A stretch of 64,000 bases of DNA from Phaseolus vulgaris (GCF_000499845.2 NC_023754.2:7952477-8016476); one strand, 5' to 3'. Shown: positions 11,050 through 23,938, counted from the first letter of the stretch. Notes: a model not told the origin generated them from the sequence alone. Made by a program: numbers and translations.

Positions 11050-12166
11050 TGTTAGAATGTATGGCTTTAAACTAGAGGGGGGGAGGGGTTTAAAGAGAGA
11101 TTTCGAAAACTTTTAAGCCTTGAGTGAAATTACTTTCAGAATATCTTGAATAAGAAATCAGTTTTTCAAAACACAGCAAAAAGCACAGCACCAGAAAAAC
11201 AATCGGTTGTTTATACCAGTTTACAAAAAACAAAACTGAATTTAAAGAGTTAAGAGATAGAGAAAATGCACACAGAGATTTATATTGGTTCACTCTAAAC
11301 CCAGAGCTACATCCTATCTTCTCAGAAACCACTGAGGAACACCACTAAGAAATCAAACGTAGATCACTTACATCACAACCAAGAAAGTGACCTTGATCCC
11401 CTCAAGACACACACTTCTCTTGGCCAACACACCAACACTAAGAATGTTGATCTTGATCCCCTCAAGAACACACAACACTTCTCAACAAACACACAAAGAT
11501 TCTTGTTCAACAAACTATAAGGATTACACTTTTTACAGAAGCAAATATGAAACCAATACAAGCAGAAATCCTATCTCACACTCTTTGATCAATCTCAATC
11601 TCTAAGCAATCTCAACTCTTTGAAAAACTCAAAACATTTGTGTAAAAACTTCTTAATTCAAATCTATTTTTCTGAATATATTCAAAGATGTTGTATGTTA
11701 TCAAATCTTAACAAACTTATTCATTGCATTTAAGGATTGGTCAAAGCATTAAAGACTAGAGCGTAAATAGTTAGAAAAACATTTAATGCTCAGTCAAAGT
11801 GTAAACCATTTTTCTGTAATGGTACCAAAACAAACAATCGGTTGTTTCCACGAATCAATCGATTGTTTTGGTTTTAATAGCTCAACCATTTGAAAAAAAT
11901 TCAACCTTTTCTAAAAAAACTCCTAAGTATAAAACAATCAGTTGTTTCGACAAAACAATCGGTTGTTTTTCACTTAGTTTGAAAAACACTTTTCTTTTAA
12001 AAAGATTGAGAATGTCTATGCTTTGGATTCAATCAAGAGTGAATTACATAAACAATCTACCCCAGATCCTATCTAAGACAGCTCAGCAACAACAAGCACA
12101 ACCAAGCCTTCAACATCCTTCAAAGGGTTTGGATTCTTCAAAGCTTGAACACCACTTGGTTCAACA
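11050..12166 (-). repeat. 3' LTR of the copia element
   Basis: This 1117-bp LTR is closely similar to the right LTR once the solo insertion in that copy is removed (about 1123 bp). It contains several copies of the motif AAACAATCGGTTGTTT (about 11198, 11832, 11855 as a variant, 11933, 11953). Confidence 0.9.
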
Positions 12167-12469
12167 ATCTCCCCCTATTTGATGAAGACAAATCCCTGGT
12201 GCTTGTGTTTGATCTGATTGAATCTGAAGCAGTACCTGAAAAATAGCATATCTACCATCCAATGCTTCTTACAGCAGCAGGTTAGATTTTCACACATTTA
12301 AGACATAAAATATGATAAACAATCGGTTGTTTCTATCAACAACAGCAGAAACCAGTTTTATATCAGAGATTTTAACAAAATCAAATAGTTTCAGATAAGG
12401 ATTCACAAGACAAATTAATTCTCCCCCTATTTGTCTTCACAAATAGACTTTAACAGTAACAACACAAAT
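12167..12469 (-). other. Copia 3' untranslated region with polypurine tract
   Basis: The reverse complement of 12167-12180 is AAATAGGGGGAGAT, a polypurine tract directly beside the LTR. A second purine block (rc of 12421-12433) and one copy of the AAACAATCGGTTGTTT motif (12317-12332) lie between it and the pol stop codon. Confidence 0.75.
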
Positions 12470-15400
12470 TTAGGAGAGATTATTAAGATCAGGAATACCT
12501 AACTCATTTCTTAGGAAAAAGAACCTCTCTTTTGGTAGTGGCTTTGTGAAGATGTCAGCTAATTGCAGTTTGGTCTCCACAAACTTCACTTCACATTTCC
12601 CATTGTTTACATGATCCCTGATGAAATGATGTCTTATCTCAATATGTTTGGTCCTTGAGTTTTGAATTTGATTTTTGGTAAGATTGATGGCACCTGTGTT
12701 ATCACACATCAAAGGAACTTTTCTGATTTGTAATCCAAAGTCTGCTAGTTGTTGTTTGAGCCATAGAATCTGTGCACAACAGCTATATACTCAGCCTCAG
12801 CAGTAGAGAGAGCAACACATGCTTGCTTCTTGCTATGCCATGAGATTAGGCTTGAGCCAAGGAGGTGGCAAGTGCCACTTGTGCTCTTTCTATCTAGCTT
12901 GCAACCTGCAAAGTCAGAATCTGAATAACCAATTAAATAAATTGGAGAGTGAGAAGGATACCATAACCCAACAGATGATGTTCCTTTGAGATATTTCAGA
13001 ATTCTTTTTGCAGCTTTGAAGTGTGACTCTTTAGGATTTGCTTTATATCTAGCACAAAGACACACCGCAAACATGATGTCTGACCTACTAGCTGTTAGAT
13101 AAAGCAAAGAGCCAATCAATCCTCTGTATTTGGTTTGATCTACACTCTTTCCAGCAGAATTAACATCCATGTAGCAGCTTGATGGCATTGGAGTGCTTGC
13201 TTCTTTGCAACTCTCCATTTCAAATTTCTTGAGAATCTCTTTGCAATACTTTGATTGACATAGAAAGATCCCATCCTTTGTTTGCTTAACCTGCAATCCA
13301 AGAAAGAAAGACAAATCTCCCATCATAGACATTTCAAACTCATCTTTCATTACAGCCACAAATTCTTCACACAAACTATCTTGTGTAACACCAAAGATGA
13401 TGTCATCAACATAGATTTGCACAAGAATTATTTCTGAATTTGTCTTTTTGATGAAGAGAGTCTTGTCTACCATTCCCCTTTCATAACCATGAGATAGCAT
13501 AAAGTTGCTAAGCCTCTCATACCACTGCCTTGGAGCTTGCTTCAGTCCATACAAAGCTTTCTTCAACTTGAACACATGATTGGGATGCTTATGATCTTCA
13601 AAACCCGGTGGTTGATCTACACACACTTCCTCATGATGTAGCCATTCAAGAAGGCACTCTTGACATCCATTTGGAAGAGTTTGAAACCACTCATACAAGC
13701 AAAAGCTAGCAGCAGCCTCACAACCTCCAACCTTGCAACAGGGGCAAAGGTTTCACCATAATCTATGCCCTTCTCTTGATTGTAGCCTTTGGCAACTAGC
13801 CTTGCTTTGTTCCTTGTGATCACACCATCTTCATCCAACTTGTTCCTGAAAACCCACTTTGAACCTATAATGTTCATTTCATCTGTTCTGGGAACAAGAA
13901 ATCATACCTCATTCCTTGCAAACTGATTCAACTCTTCATCCATAGCTTCAACCCACTTCTCATCCTTGAGAGCTTCATCAATTGACTTTGGTTCAATTTG
14001 TGATACGAAAGTTGTGTGCCTGCAGAAGTTTGAGATGGAGCTTCGTGTGGAGACACCTTCCTTTATCTACCCTATGATGTTTTCCACTGACAGATCTCTA
14101 GGAATTCTCCACTCTTTGGGCAACTCACTCTGTTGCAGAATTTCAATCGGTTGTTTCTACGAATCAACCAGTTGTTTTTCTGCACAGATTTCCATCATCT
14201 CCAAACTGATGCTTTGTTCATCCTCTTCAGTTCTGGCCTTCGGGATTTGGATGTTTCTGTGATCTACCTCATCAAAGACAACGTGAACTGATTCTTCTAC
14301 AATCATCAACCTCTTATTGTAGATTCTATATGCATGACTTGTGAGAGAATACCCTATGAAGATGCCAAGATCCGCTTTCTCATCAAACTTCCCCAAGTTT
14401 TCCTTTCCATTGTTGAGAACGAAACAACTGCAGCCAAAAACTCTGAGATGGTTGATGTTAGGCTTCCTTCCATTGAAGAGTTCATATGGAGTTTTCTTCA
14501 AAATGGGCCTAATAAGCACTCTATTCATCACATAACACGAAGTGCTCACTGCATCCGCCCAAAAGTACTTAGGAAGAGATTATTCACTAAGCATTGTCCT
14601 TGCTAGCTCTTCAAGAGACATGTTCTTCCTCTCTACCACACCATTCTGCTGTGGAGTTCTTGGAGCAGAGAAGTTGTGCAGAATCCCCATCTTCTCACAA
14701 AATTTGCTAAACTTCTCATTTTGGAATTCTCCTCCATGGTCACTTCTAATAAAGCCTATGTTGCAGTTCTTTGTATTTTGTAGCCTTCTTGCTAGCTTTT
14801 TGAATGCAGAAAAGGCATCACTTTTTGATTCCAAGAAAAGAGTCCACGTAAACCTAGAAAAGTCATCAACAATAACAAGAGCATAATAATTTCCACCAAG
14901 ACTCATAGTTCTTGAGGGTCCAAAGAGATCCATGTGAAGAAGTTCAAGGGGTTTTAAAGAAGAGACAACATTTTTTTTATTTTAAAAGAACTTTTCACTT
15001 GTTTCCCTTTTTGGCATGCTTCACAAATGTGATCCCTCTCAAACTTGAGCTTTGGTAGCCCAATCACAAGATCCCTTGAAATTAACTTGTTCAAGTGATT
15101 CATGTGAATATGAGCAATTCTTCTATGCCAAAGCCAAGAATCATCTTGCTTGGATAGAAGACATCCAATTGAACATGGTGAAGAGATATCTAGAAGATAC
15201 ACATTATTTACTCTCTTACCTACCAACATTACCTCTTTTGTGTTGGGTAGACAGATTTCATATGTGTTTGCTTGAACATCACTTGATATCCCTTGTCACA
15301 TAGTTGGCTAATGCTCAACAGGTTGTGCTTTAGATCTTCTACATAGAGCACATCATGAATGACCAAGATGTCTTAGTCTCCTATGGATCCTCTCCCAAGA

Positions 15401-15550
15401 ATCCTTCCTTTGTTGTTGTCCCCATAGGTGACATGCCCTTCTTACTTAAAGGAGATGCTCAGGAACTTTGATTTGTCCCCTGTCATGTGCTTGGAGCATC
15501 CACTGTCCAAGTACCATTGTTGCTTGCTCTCTTCCAAGATTTCCTACAAA
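12470..15550 (-). pseudogene. Copia pol (protease, integrase, reverse transcriptase, RNase H)
   Basis: From right to left: protease motif WYLDSGCSKHMTGD (rc of about 15470-15511); integrase zinc finger WHRRIAHIHMNHL...CEACQKGK (15130-15020); integrase core with MDLFGP, FIRSDHGGEF and PQQNGVVERKN (14933-14610); reverse transcriptase with WVFRNKLDEDG, DVKSAFLNG, KKALYGLKQAPRQWY and the active site YVDDIIFG (13877-13400); RNase H SDSDFAGC and the C-terminal copia block ADIFTKPLPKERF. Frame changes occur near 15230-15300, 14935-14955, 14550-14580, 13620-13700 and 12712-12745, with scattered stops, so no full polyprotein can be made. Confidence 0.9.
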
Positions 15551-15558
15551 GAAGATTT

Positions 15559-16697
15559 TCAAGTACAAAGATTTGGTCCCCTTATGAATGTGGGTCCATT
15601 TTGTTTATATTCATCAATTGAATCTTTATTGCACTTAGGAATCCACTTCATAAAGCCTTTAGGAACAACAAATTTTCTGATTTTACAGAACCTCACAGAA
15701 TGACCTATTTTCATGCAATAGAAGCATGTAACAATCGGTTGTTTCGATGGTCCAATCGGTTGTTTTTCTGGCATTTTCGAAAATGATTTTGAAAATCTAT
15801 CTTGTTTGTTTTGTAGGTTAAAGCCCAATCCAACTTTTCCAAAAACACAGTTTTGAGATGCCAAGACATTCTCAAAGTTGGATTGACCTTTAGAAAGCTT
15901 ATCCACAGTTTTAACAAGATAGTGAACCTTATTTTCAAGATTTTCGCAATTTTCACAAACAAGAGTATTACACTTGCAAGAGGAGTTTTTGTAAATGATT
16001 TCAAGGTTTTCAAAATCTGTTTTTGAATTTTCTAATTCCTCTTCCAGTGATTTTACTCTGTTTAAAGCCAGTTATTCTTTTCTTTTAACCGATTGTTCAA
16101 GAGGGCCAATCGGTTGGCTTCTTCATGCGTTTCTTGAAAAGCTTGAAGTAATTAACCATAATTTTCAGAGTTTGAGGAGTTAGATGAACTTACACTACTT
16201 GAGTCATCCTCCTTTCTGGCCATGAAGCAGAGGTTGAGGCTTTTCTTGTTTTGCCTTCTTTTCCTTCTTGCTTGACTCTTTGACCTTGCCTCCTTTGGTT
16301 CATTGTTTCCATGAGTAGCCTCAAGTGTGTCCCACATCTCTTTAGCAGTTTTGCATTTTGATATCCTAAAAAACTCATTAGTATCTAGTGCAAAAGCTAT
16401 TATGTTTTGAGCAGTACAATCAAGCTTGGCCATTTTACATTCATCATTGGTCCATTGAGACCAAGGTTTTGCAATGAAAGAACCATTATTTTTAAACTTT
16501 AGAATGTAAGGACCATTCTCAATTGAGTCCCAAATTCCTTGATCAATAGATTCCACAAAGATTTTCATTCTGGCTTCCCAGTATTTGTAATTCAATCCAC
16601 AGAATAAAGGTGGTTTGTAGATTGAAGCACCTTCCTCAAAAGATTGTTTTCCAGCCATAGAAAAAAGGATTTTTGGATCAACTTGAATAACTTTCAA
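15559..16697 (-). pseudogene. Copia gag
   Basis: The frame starts at 16697. FEEGASIYKPPLFCGLNYKY and YWEARMKIFVES are the usual N-terminal copia gag blocks (DUF4219/UBN2-like). WDTLEATHGN follows. A CX2CX4HX4C zinc knuckle (CFYCMKIGHSVRFC, rc of about 15685-15726) lies in the part ending at 15559. The two parts are in different frames, with breaks near 15900-16150. Two copies of the AATCGGTTGTTT motif sit inside this coding region (15731 and 15753). Confidence 0.85.
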
Positions 16698-16701
16698 GAA
16701 C

Positions 16702-16719
16702 CAAGCTCTTATACCTAAT
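16702..16719 (-). other. Primer binding site, initiator tRNA-Met type
   Basis: Just inside the copia 5' LTR the minus strand reads TTAGGTATAAGAGCTTGG, close to TGGTATCAGAGC, the usual complement of plant initiator tRNA-Met. Confidence 0.75.
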
Positions 16720-18895
16720 TGTTAGAATGTATGGCTTTAAACTAGAGGGGGGTGAATGGTTTAAAGAGAGATTTCGAAAACTTTTAAGCCTTGAATGAAA
16801 TTACTTCGAGAATATCTTGATTAAGAAATCAGTTTTTCAAAACACAAAGCAAAAAGCACAGCACCGGAAAAACAATCGGTTGTTTCGCAAAAACAATCAG
16901 TTGTTTATACCAGTTTACAAATAACAAAACTAAATTTAAAAAGTTAAGAGATAGAGAAAATGAACACAGAGATTTATACTGGTTCACTCTAAACCCAGAG
17001 CTACATCCAGTCTTCTCAGAAACCACTGAGGAACACCACTAAGCAATCAAACCTAGATCACTTACATCACAACCAAGAAAGTGACATTGATCACCTCAAG
17101 ACACACACTTCTCTTGGCCAACACACCAACACTAAGAATGCTGATCTTGATCCCCTCAAGAACACATAACACTTCTCAGCAAACACACAAAGATTCTTGT
17201 TCAAAAAAGTACATGGATTACACTTGTTACAGAAGTAAATCCTAAATCAATACAAGCAGAAATCCTATATCACACTCTTTGATCAATCTCAATCTCTAAG
17301 CAATCTTGATATGATTCCAATAACATGATAGAGATATTTCAAGGACATGTTATGGATTCAACTTGAGTTGGAATATGATTAGGCACTTTTTAAGAATTGG
17401 ATCAATGTTCTTAACATTCAAGAACTCACCAAAACACAAGTAACCAAGCCAAACTCATATAGAAACCCATTTTGAACAACAAACCCATGGATAGAAACTC
17501 AAGAACACAACATATAGCAATTATACCCATGCAGGACGTGACAAAAACAGTAAGAACAACCAATTTGCACCGATTAAAATTGAATATAAGTGCAGAAAAT
17601 GAAAGAGGACATCATAAGGAAGAGATTGCACCGATTGAAAGTGAAAACAAACAAGTAGAACAAAAATGGGTAATTTGGAATGAAGGGAAAATGGATGAAA
17701 AAGATGAAATGAAATAGGGAACTTATGTGGTTGGAGTTCTTGGAGATGAACACGCCACTTGAAGGATGTAAGGCTCCAAGATGAGTGTAGATGCCACCAC
17801 TTGAGGTTCCAAGATGCACTCAAGATGAGACTAGAAGAGGAGAAGACACAAGTCTCTCAATCACTCACCAATTTGGGAGAATTTCTTTACTCAAAATATC
17901 AAATCTGTATTAGAAAGACTAAAGACCTCCTTATATAGGAGAAGGACCGGCCATGTAAGTACAAAAGGCTTACAAAAGAAGCTAACTAAAGTTCCCTTGT
18001 AACTCTCCCACTTCTAGCGCCTAAAGTGAAGGAGGAAGGGATATCTTCTAGAATTTTCTAAAGCTAATATCTAAAGATGCTTTACACAAGAGGTATCTTT
18101 AGGTTTCCCTCTTAGCACCTACCTAAACACTATTCTATATTATTTACAAATTTATACAAAAGAAACTATAAAGAGAGATATTAATTGAAGCCCATTCTTG
18201 AAAGCTTGTAGTCTTCTTTTGGCTTTAGGCTTGGTCCTCTCTTTATTTTAATTCTTCTTTAATTTTTTATAAGACTAGAAGGAAGAACTTCAAATGTTTG
18301 GGTGAATGACCTCTTCCTCCATTAGTAAAATCCTCTCTTATTTGATCTCTATCAAATCTCAACTCTTTGAAAAACTCAAAACACTTGTGTAAAAACTTCT
18401 TAATTCAAATCTATTTTTCTGAATATATTCAAAGATGTTGTTTGTTATCAAATCTTAACAAACTTATTCATTGCATTTAAGGATTGGTCAAAGCATTAAA
18501 GACTGAAGCGTAAATAGTTAGAAAAACATTTAATGCTCAGTCAAAGTGTAAACCATTTTTCTGTTATGGTACCAAAACAAACAATCGGTTGTTTCCACGA
18601 ATCAATCGATTGTTTTGGTTTTAATAGCTCAACCATTTGAAAAGCAGTTTTCAACATTTTCTAAAAAAACTCCTAAGTATAAAACAATCGGTTGTTTTTC
18701 ACTTAGTTTGAAAACCACTTTTCTTTTAAAAAGATTGAGAATGCCTATGCTTTGGATTCAATCAAGAGTGGATTACATAAACAATCTACCCCAGATCCTA
18801 TCTAAGACAGCTCAGCAACAACAAGCACAACCAAGACTTCAACATCCTTCAAAGGGTTTGCATTCTTCAAAGCTTGAACACCACTTGGTTCAACA
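16720..18895 (-). repeat. 5' LTR of the copia element, interrupted by a solo LTR
   Basis: The left part (16720-17306) and right part (18355-18895) match the other copia LTR in order. The join in that other LTR is at AAGCAATCTCAACTC near 11610-11620. Copies of the AAACAATCGGTTGTTT motif occur at about 16871, 16889 (variant), 18581, 18603 (variant) and 18682. Confidence 0.9.
17307..18354 (-). mobile_element. Solo LTR of the CRM-like family
   Basis: On the plus strand it starts TGATATGATTCCAATA and ends GATCTCTATCA, and it is flanked by AATCT at 17302-17306 and 18355-18359. Its reverse complement matches the 3' LTR at 3437-4466 in start, end and internal blocks. No internal element sequence remains, so it arose by LTR-LTR recombination after insertion. 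A minus-strand TATA-like box (rc of about 17931-17938, CTATATAAGGAG) is present. Confidence 0.88.
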
Positions 18896-18900
18896 AAAAA

Positions 18901-21297
18901 ATCATTATCCATTACCTTTTATGGATCAAATGTTGGAAAGATTGGAAGGTAAATCATATTATTATTTTTTGAATGGTTATTCAGGATATAATCAAATTGT
19001 GGTTAATCCAGAAGATCAAGAGAAGACAACATTTACTTGCCCATTTGGCATTTTTGCTTATCGGAAAATGCCATTTGGTTTATGTAATGCGCCAACAACT
19101 TTCCAAAGGTGTATGTTTGCTATTTTCGCAGATATGATTGAGAAAGGCATTGAAGTTTTTATGGATGACTTTTCTGTGTTTGGATCTTCTTTTAATGATT
19201 GTTTAGCTAATCTTGATCTCGTACTGAAGCGATGTGTGGAGACAAATCTTGTGCTAAATTGGGAGAAATGTCATTTCATGGTCACGAAGGAATTGTCTTA
19301 GGCCATAAAATTTCTCATAAAGGGTTGGAGGTAGATAAAGCAAAAGTTGAAGTCATTGAGAAGTTACCTCCACCAGTCAACATCAAAGGAATCAGAAGTT
19401 TTCTAGGGCATGCTGGATTTTACAGAAGATTTATTAAAGATTTCTCCAAGATTTCAAAGCCCCTATGAAACCTTCTCAATAAGGATACTCCTTTTAAATT
19501 TGATGATAATTGTTTAACTGCTTTTAATATCTTGAAAGAAAAACTCATTTATGCACCTATCATAATTGTTCCTGATTGGAAACTTAATTTTGAGATAATG
19601 TGTGATGCTAGTGATTATGCAATAGGAGCAGTTTTAGGACAAAGGAAAGAAAGAATTTTTCAAGTAATACACTATGCGAGTAAAGTTTTGAATGAAACTC
19701 TAAGTAATTATACCACAACAGAAAACGAATTACTAGCTATAGTGTATGCACTTGAGAAATTTCGATCTTATTTGATAGGTTCTAAAGTCATTGTTTTCAC
19801 TTATCATGCTGCAATAAAATATTTATTGAATAAAGCAGATTCTAAGCCAAGACTTATACGATGGATACTTTTGTTGCAGGAATTTGATTTGGAGATCAAA
19901 GATAAGAAAGGATGTGAGAACAATGTAGCAAATCATTTATCAAGACTAGCAAATGATGAGGTAACCACATTGGAGCCGGAGGTTCTTGCTAAATTTCTAG
20001 ATTAGAAGCTACTGATAATCAAAGAGAGGCCACGGTTTGCAGACATGGCCAATTTTAAAGCTACTGGAACAATCCTGGAGAATTTGGATTGGCATCAAAA
20101 AAGAAAAATTTTTAAGGATGCCAATCATGATGTCTCATTTGTTTAAAATTGGTGCAGATAATTTGCTGAGAAGATGTGTTTCTTCAGATGAAGCCAAGAA
20201 ATTATATGGCAATGCCATAATTCAGCATATGGAGGACATTTTAATGGGGAAAAGACAGCTGCAAAAATTCTTCAATCAGGTTTTTTCTGGCCTTCGTTGT
20301 TTAAAGATACACATGCATTAGTACAAAGATGTGACAGGTGCCAAAGGACAGGAAACATTTCTAGAAGACATGAGATGCCATTACAAAATATTCAAGAAAT
20401 TGAGGTTTTTGATTGTTGAGGCATTGATTTTATAAGGCCTTTGACATCTTCTTTTCCAAATAAATATATACTAGTGGCAGTTGAGTATGTTTCTAGATGG
20501 GTGGAAGAAATTCCAGCACAACATGCAGATTCCAAGACAGTCATTAAATTTCTTAAAAGGAATATTTTTTGCAGATTTGACACTCCAAGAGTATTGATAA
20601 GTGACGGTGGATCTCATTTTTGTAATACCCAGTTGAAGAAAGTGTTAGAGCATTATGGGGTTAGTCATAAAGTAGCATCAGCCTACCACCCACAAATGAA
20701 TGGACAGATAGAAGTTTCTAACAGAGAAATCAAGAAAATATTAAAGAAAACAGTGGTTGCATCAAGGAAAGATTGGTCAATCAAACTTGATGAAGCTCTG
20801 TGGGCGTATAGAACAGCATGTAAAACGCCTTCTAGCCTTTCCCCATTTCAGCTTATTTACGGGAAAGCTTGTCATCTTCCGGTGGAATTAGAGCATAAAG
20901 CATATTGGGCATTAAAAACATTAAATTTAGATGCTAAAGTAGCAGGGGAAAAGAGAAAACTTCAAATCCAGGAACTTGAAGAGATGAGGTTAAATTCATA
21001 CAGTTCTTCAAAGCTTTATAAAGAACGCACAAAAAAATATCATGACAAGAGGATTGTGGAAAGAATTTTCATCCTAGTCAATCAGTGCTGTTATTTAATT
21101 CTATATTAAAACTCTTTCCTGGGAAGTTAAAAGAATCAGGACCTTATGTGGTGAAAGAAGTGAAGCCTTATGGAGCAATAGAATTAGAAGATCCAGAATC
21201 ACATGAACGATGGATAGTAAATGGTCAAAGGGTAAAGCCTTACTTGGGTAATGAAAAGGAAAACCTCACTACGATAATCCTTTTAGATGACCATTAA
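18901..21297 (+). pseudogene. Athila pol, part 2 (reverse transcriptase to integrase C-terminus)
   Basis: The frame resumes with HYPLPFMDQMLERLEGK. Motifs: reverse transcriptase CPFGIFAYRKMPFGLCNAPT and FMDDFSVFGSSF (19160-19190); RNase [16 protein letters not shown] (19600-19640) and [20 protein letters not shown]; integrase core [27 protein letters not shown] and [16 protein letters not shown] (20470-20730). The GKLKESGPYVVKEVKPYGA block at 21120-21180 is the integrase C-terminus. Breaks: frameshift near 19290, stop at 19466-19468, stop near 20003, frameshifts near 20020 and 21060. The integrase DDE residues are present but the protein cannot be made whole. Confidence 0.87.
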
Positions 21298-22943
21298 ATA
21301 AACAGGCATCAAGCTATATGACATTAAACGAGCGCTTACTGGAAGGCAACCCAGTCCACATTTTAGTTTTATATTGTTACCTTTGTTTATTTAATTTTTC
21401 AAACAATAAAAAAATAAAAAATCTTGTATGCCTCCTAATCATTTTACAGGTTATGTATTTTGACCTGGGGACATGTTCTATTATTCAAGAGGGCAGATCC
21501 AGCAAATGAAGCAAGACTATAGATAAAGATTTTAACAAAAAGATGGATGACTTCTTAAGAAGAGAGGATTGAGCAAAAATATGGTTTTATCTTTCTAATT
21601 CTCTTTTCTTTTCAGTTATTTGAATTTTATTTTCTGTTTAGTTTTTTATTTATTTTATTTTATTTTTCGGTTATTTTGTTTTTTGTTTATTTCCTTTTTT
21701 TTAGTTTGTTTTAATTGCTTATTTTGTATTTTGAATAAATTTGTTGTTTTTGTTAGTTTGTTAGTTTTAGGTTTTGAATTATCTTTCTTGAATAAATTTC
21801 AGTTTTAATTTGTTTATTTTTTGTCAAATAAAAAAGAACTAGAATATTAATTTTGAATTGTGGAAAAAAGAATTTGTGTTTAAATATTAAATAGTGGGAT
21901 GAATTAGACACAGGTTAGAAAAAAAAATATGATTGAATCTCTATTCAAATGTAGTTAAAATTATGATACATGAAAATTTAACAGGAAGATTGATTATGAC
22001 AGATAATGACAAGACAAAAAGGAATGAGATCAATTAAACTAAGTGAATGTGTGAACCTTAAACAGTTTTGAGAGTTTTACTGATGAATTGACAGTTGTGG
22101 TTGCTTAATTTTTATTTTTGTTACATCATAAAAGAACATGAAGATGATTGAGGCATTTGTTTGTGATAATTAGGAACCCAAGGCCAAAGAGTCAACCTTT
22201 ATCTTATTAGAATTCCATTTTTTTTATATATCCCCTTTGGGCCAATAAATATTTTGTTAATATTGCACCTTAACCTTTAATGATATATTTTTCCTACCCT
22301 TTAGCATGTTTAAGGAAGGAGAACATATATGCAATACATATAGAAAAGAGAATGGTTGGTTCTAATTGTTGAAAATTCAAAATGTTTTAAATAGGAAAAA
22401 TCTATTCCTATTGATTGAAAAAAAAGAGAAAAAAAGAGAAAAAAAATTTGTTGGAACTCATAAAAAAGGTAGAAAGAAAAATGAGAAAAAGTGTGATCTT
22501 GAAAGAAAGCGGTGATTAGATAACATATATGTTCTCTATAAATTGGATTGTAGGCATGTTCTTCTTCTTTAAGATGTGCATTTTGTTATCTAAGAAAAAC
22601 CAATATTTTTTGGAAGCCCAACCTCATTACAACCCTGAAAAAGACCTCAAGATTCATGTTTCTAATATGTTTGTGATTTGAAAATGAAATGAAAAGCAAC
22701 TGTGATTTGTTATGATTTAGTTAAAATAGAGAGAAACACTTACCCGTGAGCATATGAGAAGATATTCCTTGATGAATTGTCATTTATTTGTTTTGATTTG
22801 ATCTTGGAAGTTGATTTTGTCTATATTTTTCTATATTTGAATTTGGAAGCATCATAAGCTTTTAATTTGATCTGTTGTTTGTGAATTAAGCTGTTTGATA
22901 TTTACTTTTCTAGAGGGAAAACAAGATTCTATGTTGGGGAGAG
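21298..22943 (+). other. Athila 3' non-coding region, no env frame
   Basis: The stretch is T-rich then A-rich with no long frame. The block GCGCTTACTGGAAGGCAACCC near 21333 resembles the conserved sequence I know from Athila elements just after pol. The polypurine tract GTTGGGGAGAG (22933-22943) abuts the 3' LTR. Any env-like gene has been lost. Confidence 0.7.
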
Positions 22944-23938
22944 TGACAAGTGTCTAATTTCAGTAATATTTCATATTAAAATATAGACACTTATGAGGAT
23001 TTATTGCTAATTTACATATAAAATAATCTTTAATTTATGAATTTAAACCTTTTTACATTTTTTATGAGCTTTATTTGAATAAGAGCATTTTATTCCCAAA
23101 TTTGGTATTAATTGCAGATTTCTAGGGAGGATTGAAAATTTGGAGTAAAAGAGAATAATTTGAGCTAAAAAGAGAAAGCTGGAAGGTACCAGAATGGAAA
23201 AAGATGCAAAGAAAGATTGAGCCTTTTTTATGTTTTATCATTTATCCCATTAGCGCGACACAGGAAACCACCTAACCCTAGAAAACTAGGATAAATAGAG
23301 GGCTAGAGGCTCAACCCTAGGGCGCCAGATTGAGATGAAAACACCATCGAGTGAATTGTAACCCAATTGAGAGAATGAAAGGTGCTAGAAGTATGCGTGG
23401 CTAATTCTACCCTTTGGGATTGAGAGTAATCTGCTCAAACTCTTATGTATTGAGGTTATATCTTATATATTAATATTCAGTTCTTGATTGATTATATTGG
23501 TATTGTTGTTTTACTTTTAACTTCCGTGACAAATTGAGAATCTTAAATCTGACCGAGAGGTATGTTTAGGGTTCGGACCTAAACATCAATACTTAACATA
23601 TTTTAGTGCTAGAGATATGCGAGAGATTGATATAAATGAATTTTCTATGGGCATCAATTTCAATCAAAGAACTTAATATTGACATGCTAATCAAAATACG
23701 TGAGAGTGAGAGATGAAACTTAATCCCTATTTTTTCCAATTGAAGCAACTAATTCTTTGTTTGTTTTCTTATTGATCATTGCCAACACACTCAATTCAAC
23801 ACTTATTTTATTGTTTTGTTGTTATATTTAGCGAATATTGTATTTCATAATTCATTGTTCCTTGTGGGATCGATATTCGTCCTTAGGGACAATTATTACT
23901 TCTGACAAACGCGGTGCACTTGCCGTAAAAAGTCATCA
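22944..23938 (+). repeat. 3' LTR of the Athila element
   Basis: It starts TGACAAGTGTCTAATTTC and ends GCCGTAAAAAGTCATCA, 995 bp, and is followed by the target duplication TGTGT at 23939-23943. It is complete, unlike the 5' LTR. Confidence 0.9.

Larger units (their letters stand above)
11050..18895 (-). mobile_element. Ty1/copia retrotransposon nested in the Athila reverse transcriptase
   Basis: Two LTRs start (plus-strand reading) with TGTTAGAATGTATGGC at 11050 and 16720 and end with TTGGTTCAACA at 12166 and 18895. The flanks are AAAAG (11045-11049) and AAAAA (18896-18900), a 5-bp target duplication with one change; removing the element rejoins the Athila reading frame. The internal order on the minus strand is primer binding site, gag, protease, integrase, reverse transcriptase, RNase H, polypurine tract, i.e. 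the copia order. Lineage is SIRE/Maximus-like or Tork-like; I cannot decide between them. Confidence 0.93.
6847..23938 (+). mobile_element. Athila-type Ty3/gypsy retrotransposon, degenerate, split by a copia element
   Basis: The element has a truncated 5' LTR, a T-rich leader, gag, pol, a long non-coding 3' region and a 995-bp 3' LTR, with 5-bp target duplications. The reverse transcriptase motif FMDDFSVFGSSF and the protease motif LLDLGASINLMSLSLL are typical of the Athila clade. The copia element at 11050-18895 interrupts the reverse transcriptase. No env-like frame remains. Many stops and frameshifts make it non-autonomous. Confidence 0.9.

Noticed and set aside
18615..18900. Frame continuous with the Athila reverse transcriptase to the left of 18901
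   Set aside because: This part lies in the copia LTR; the frame is open across the junction by chance.
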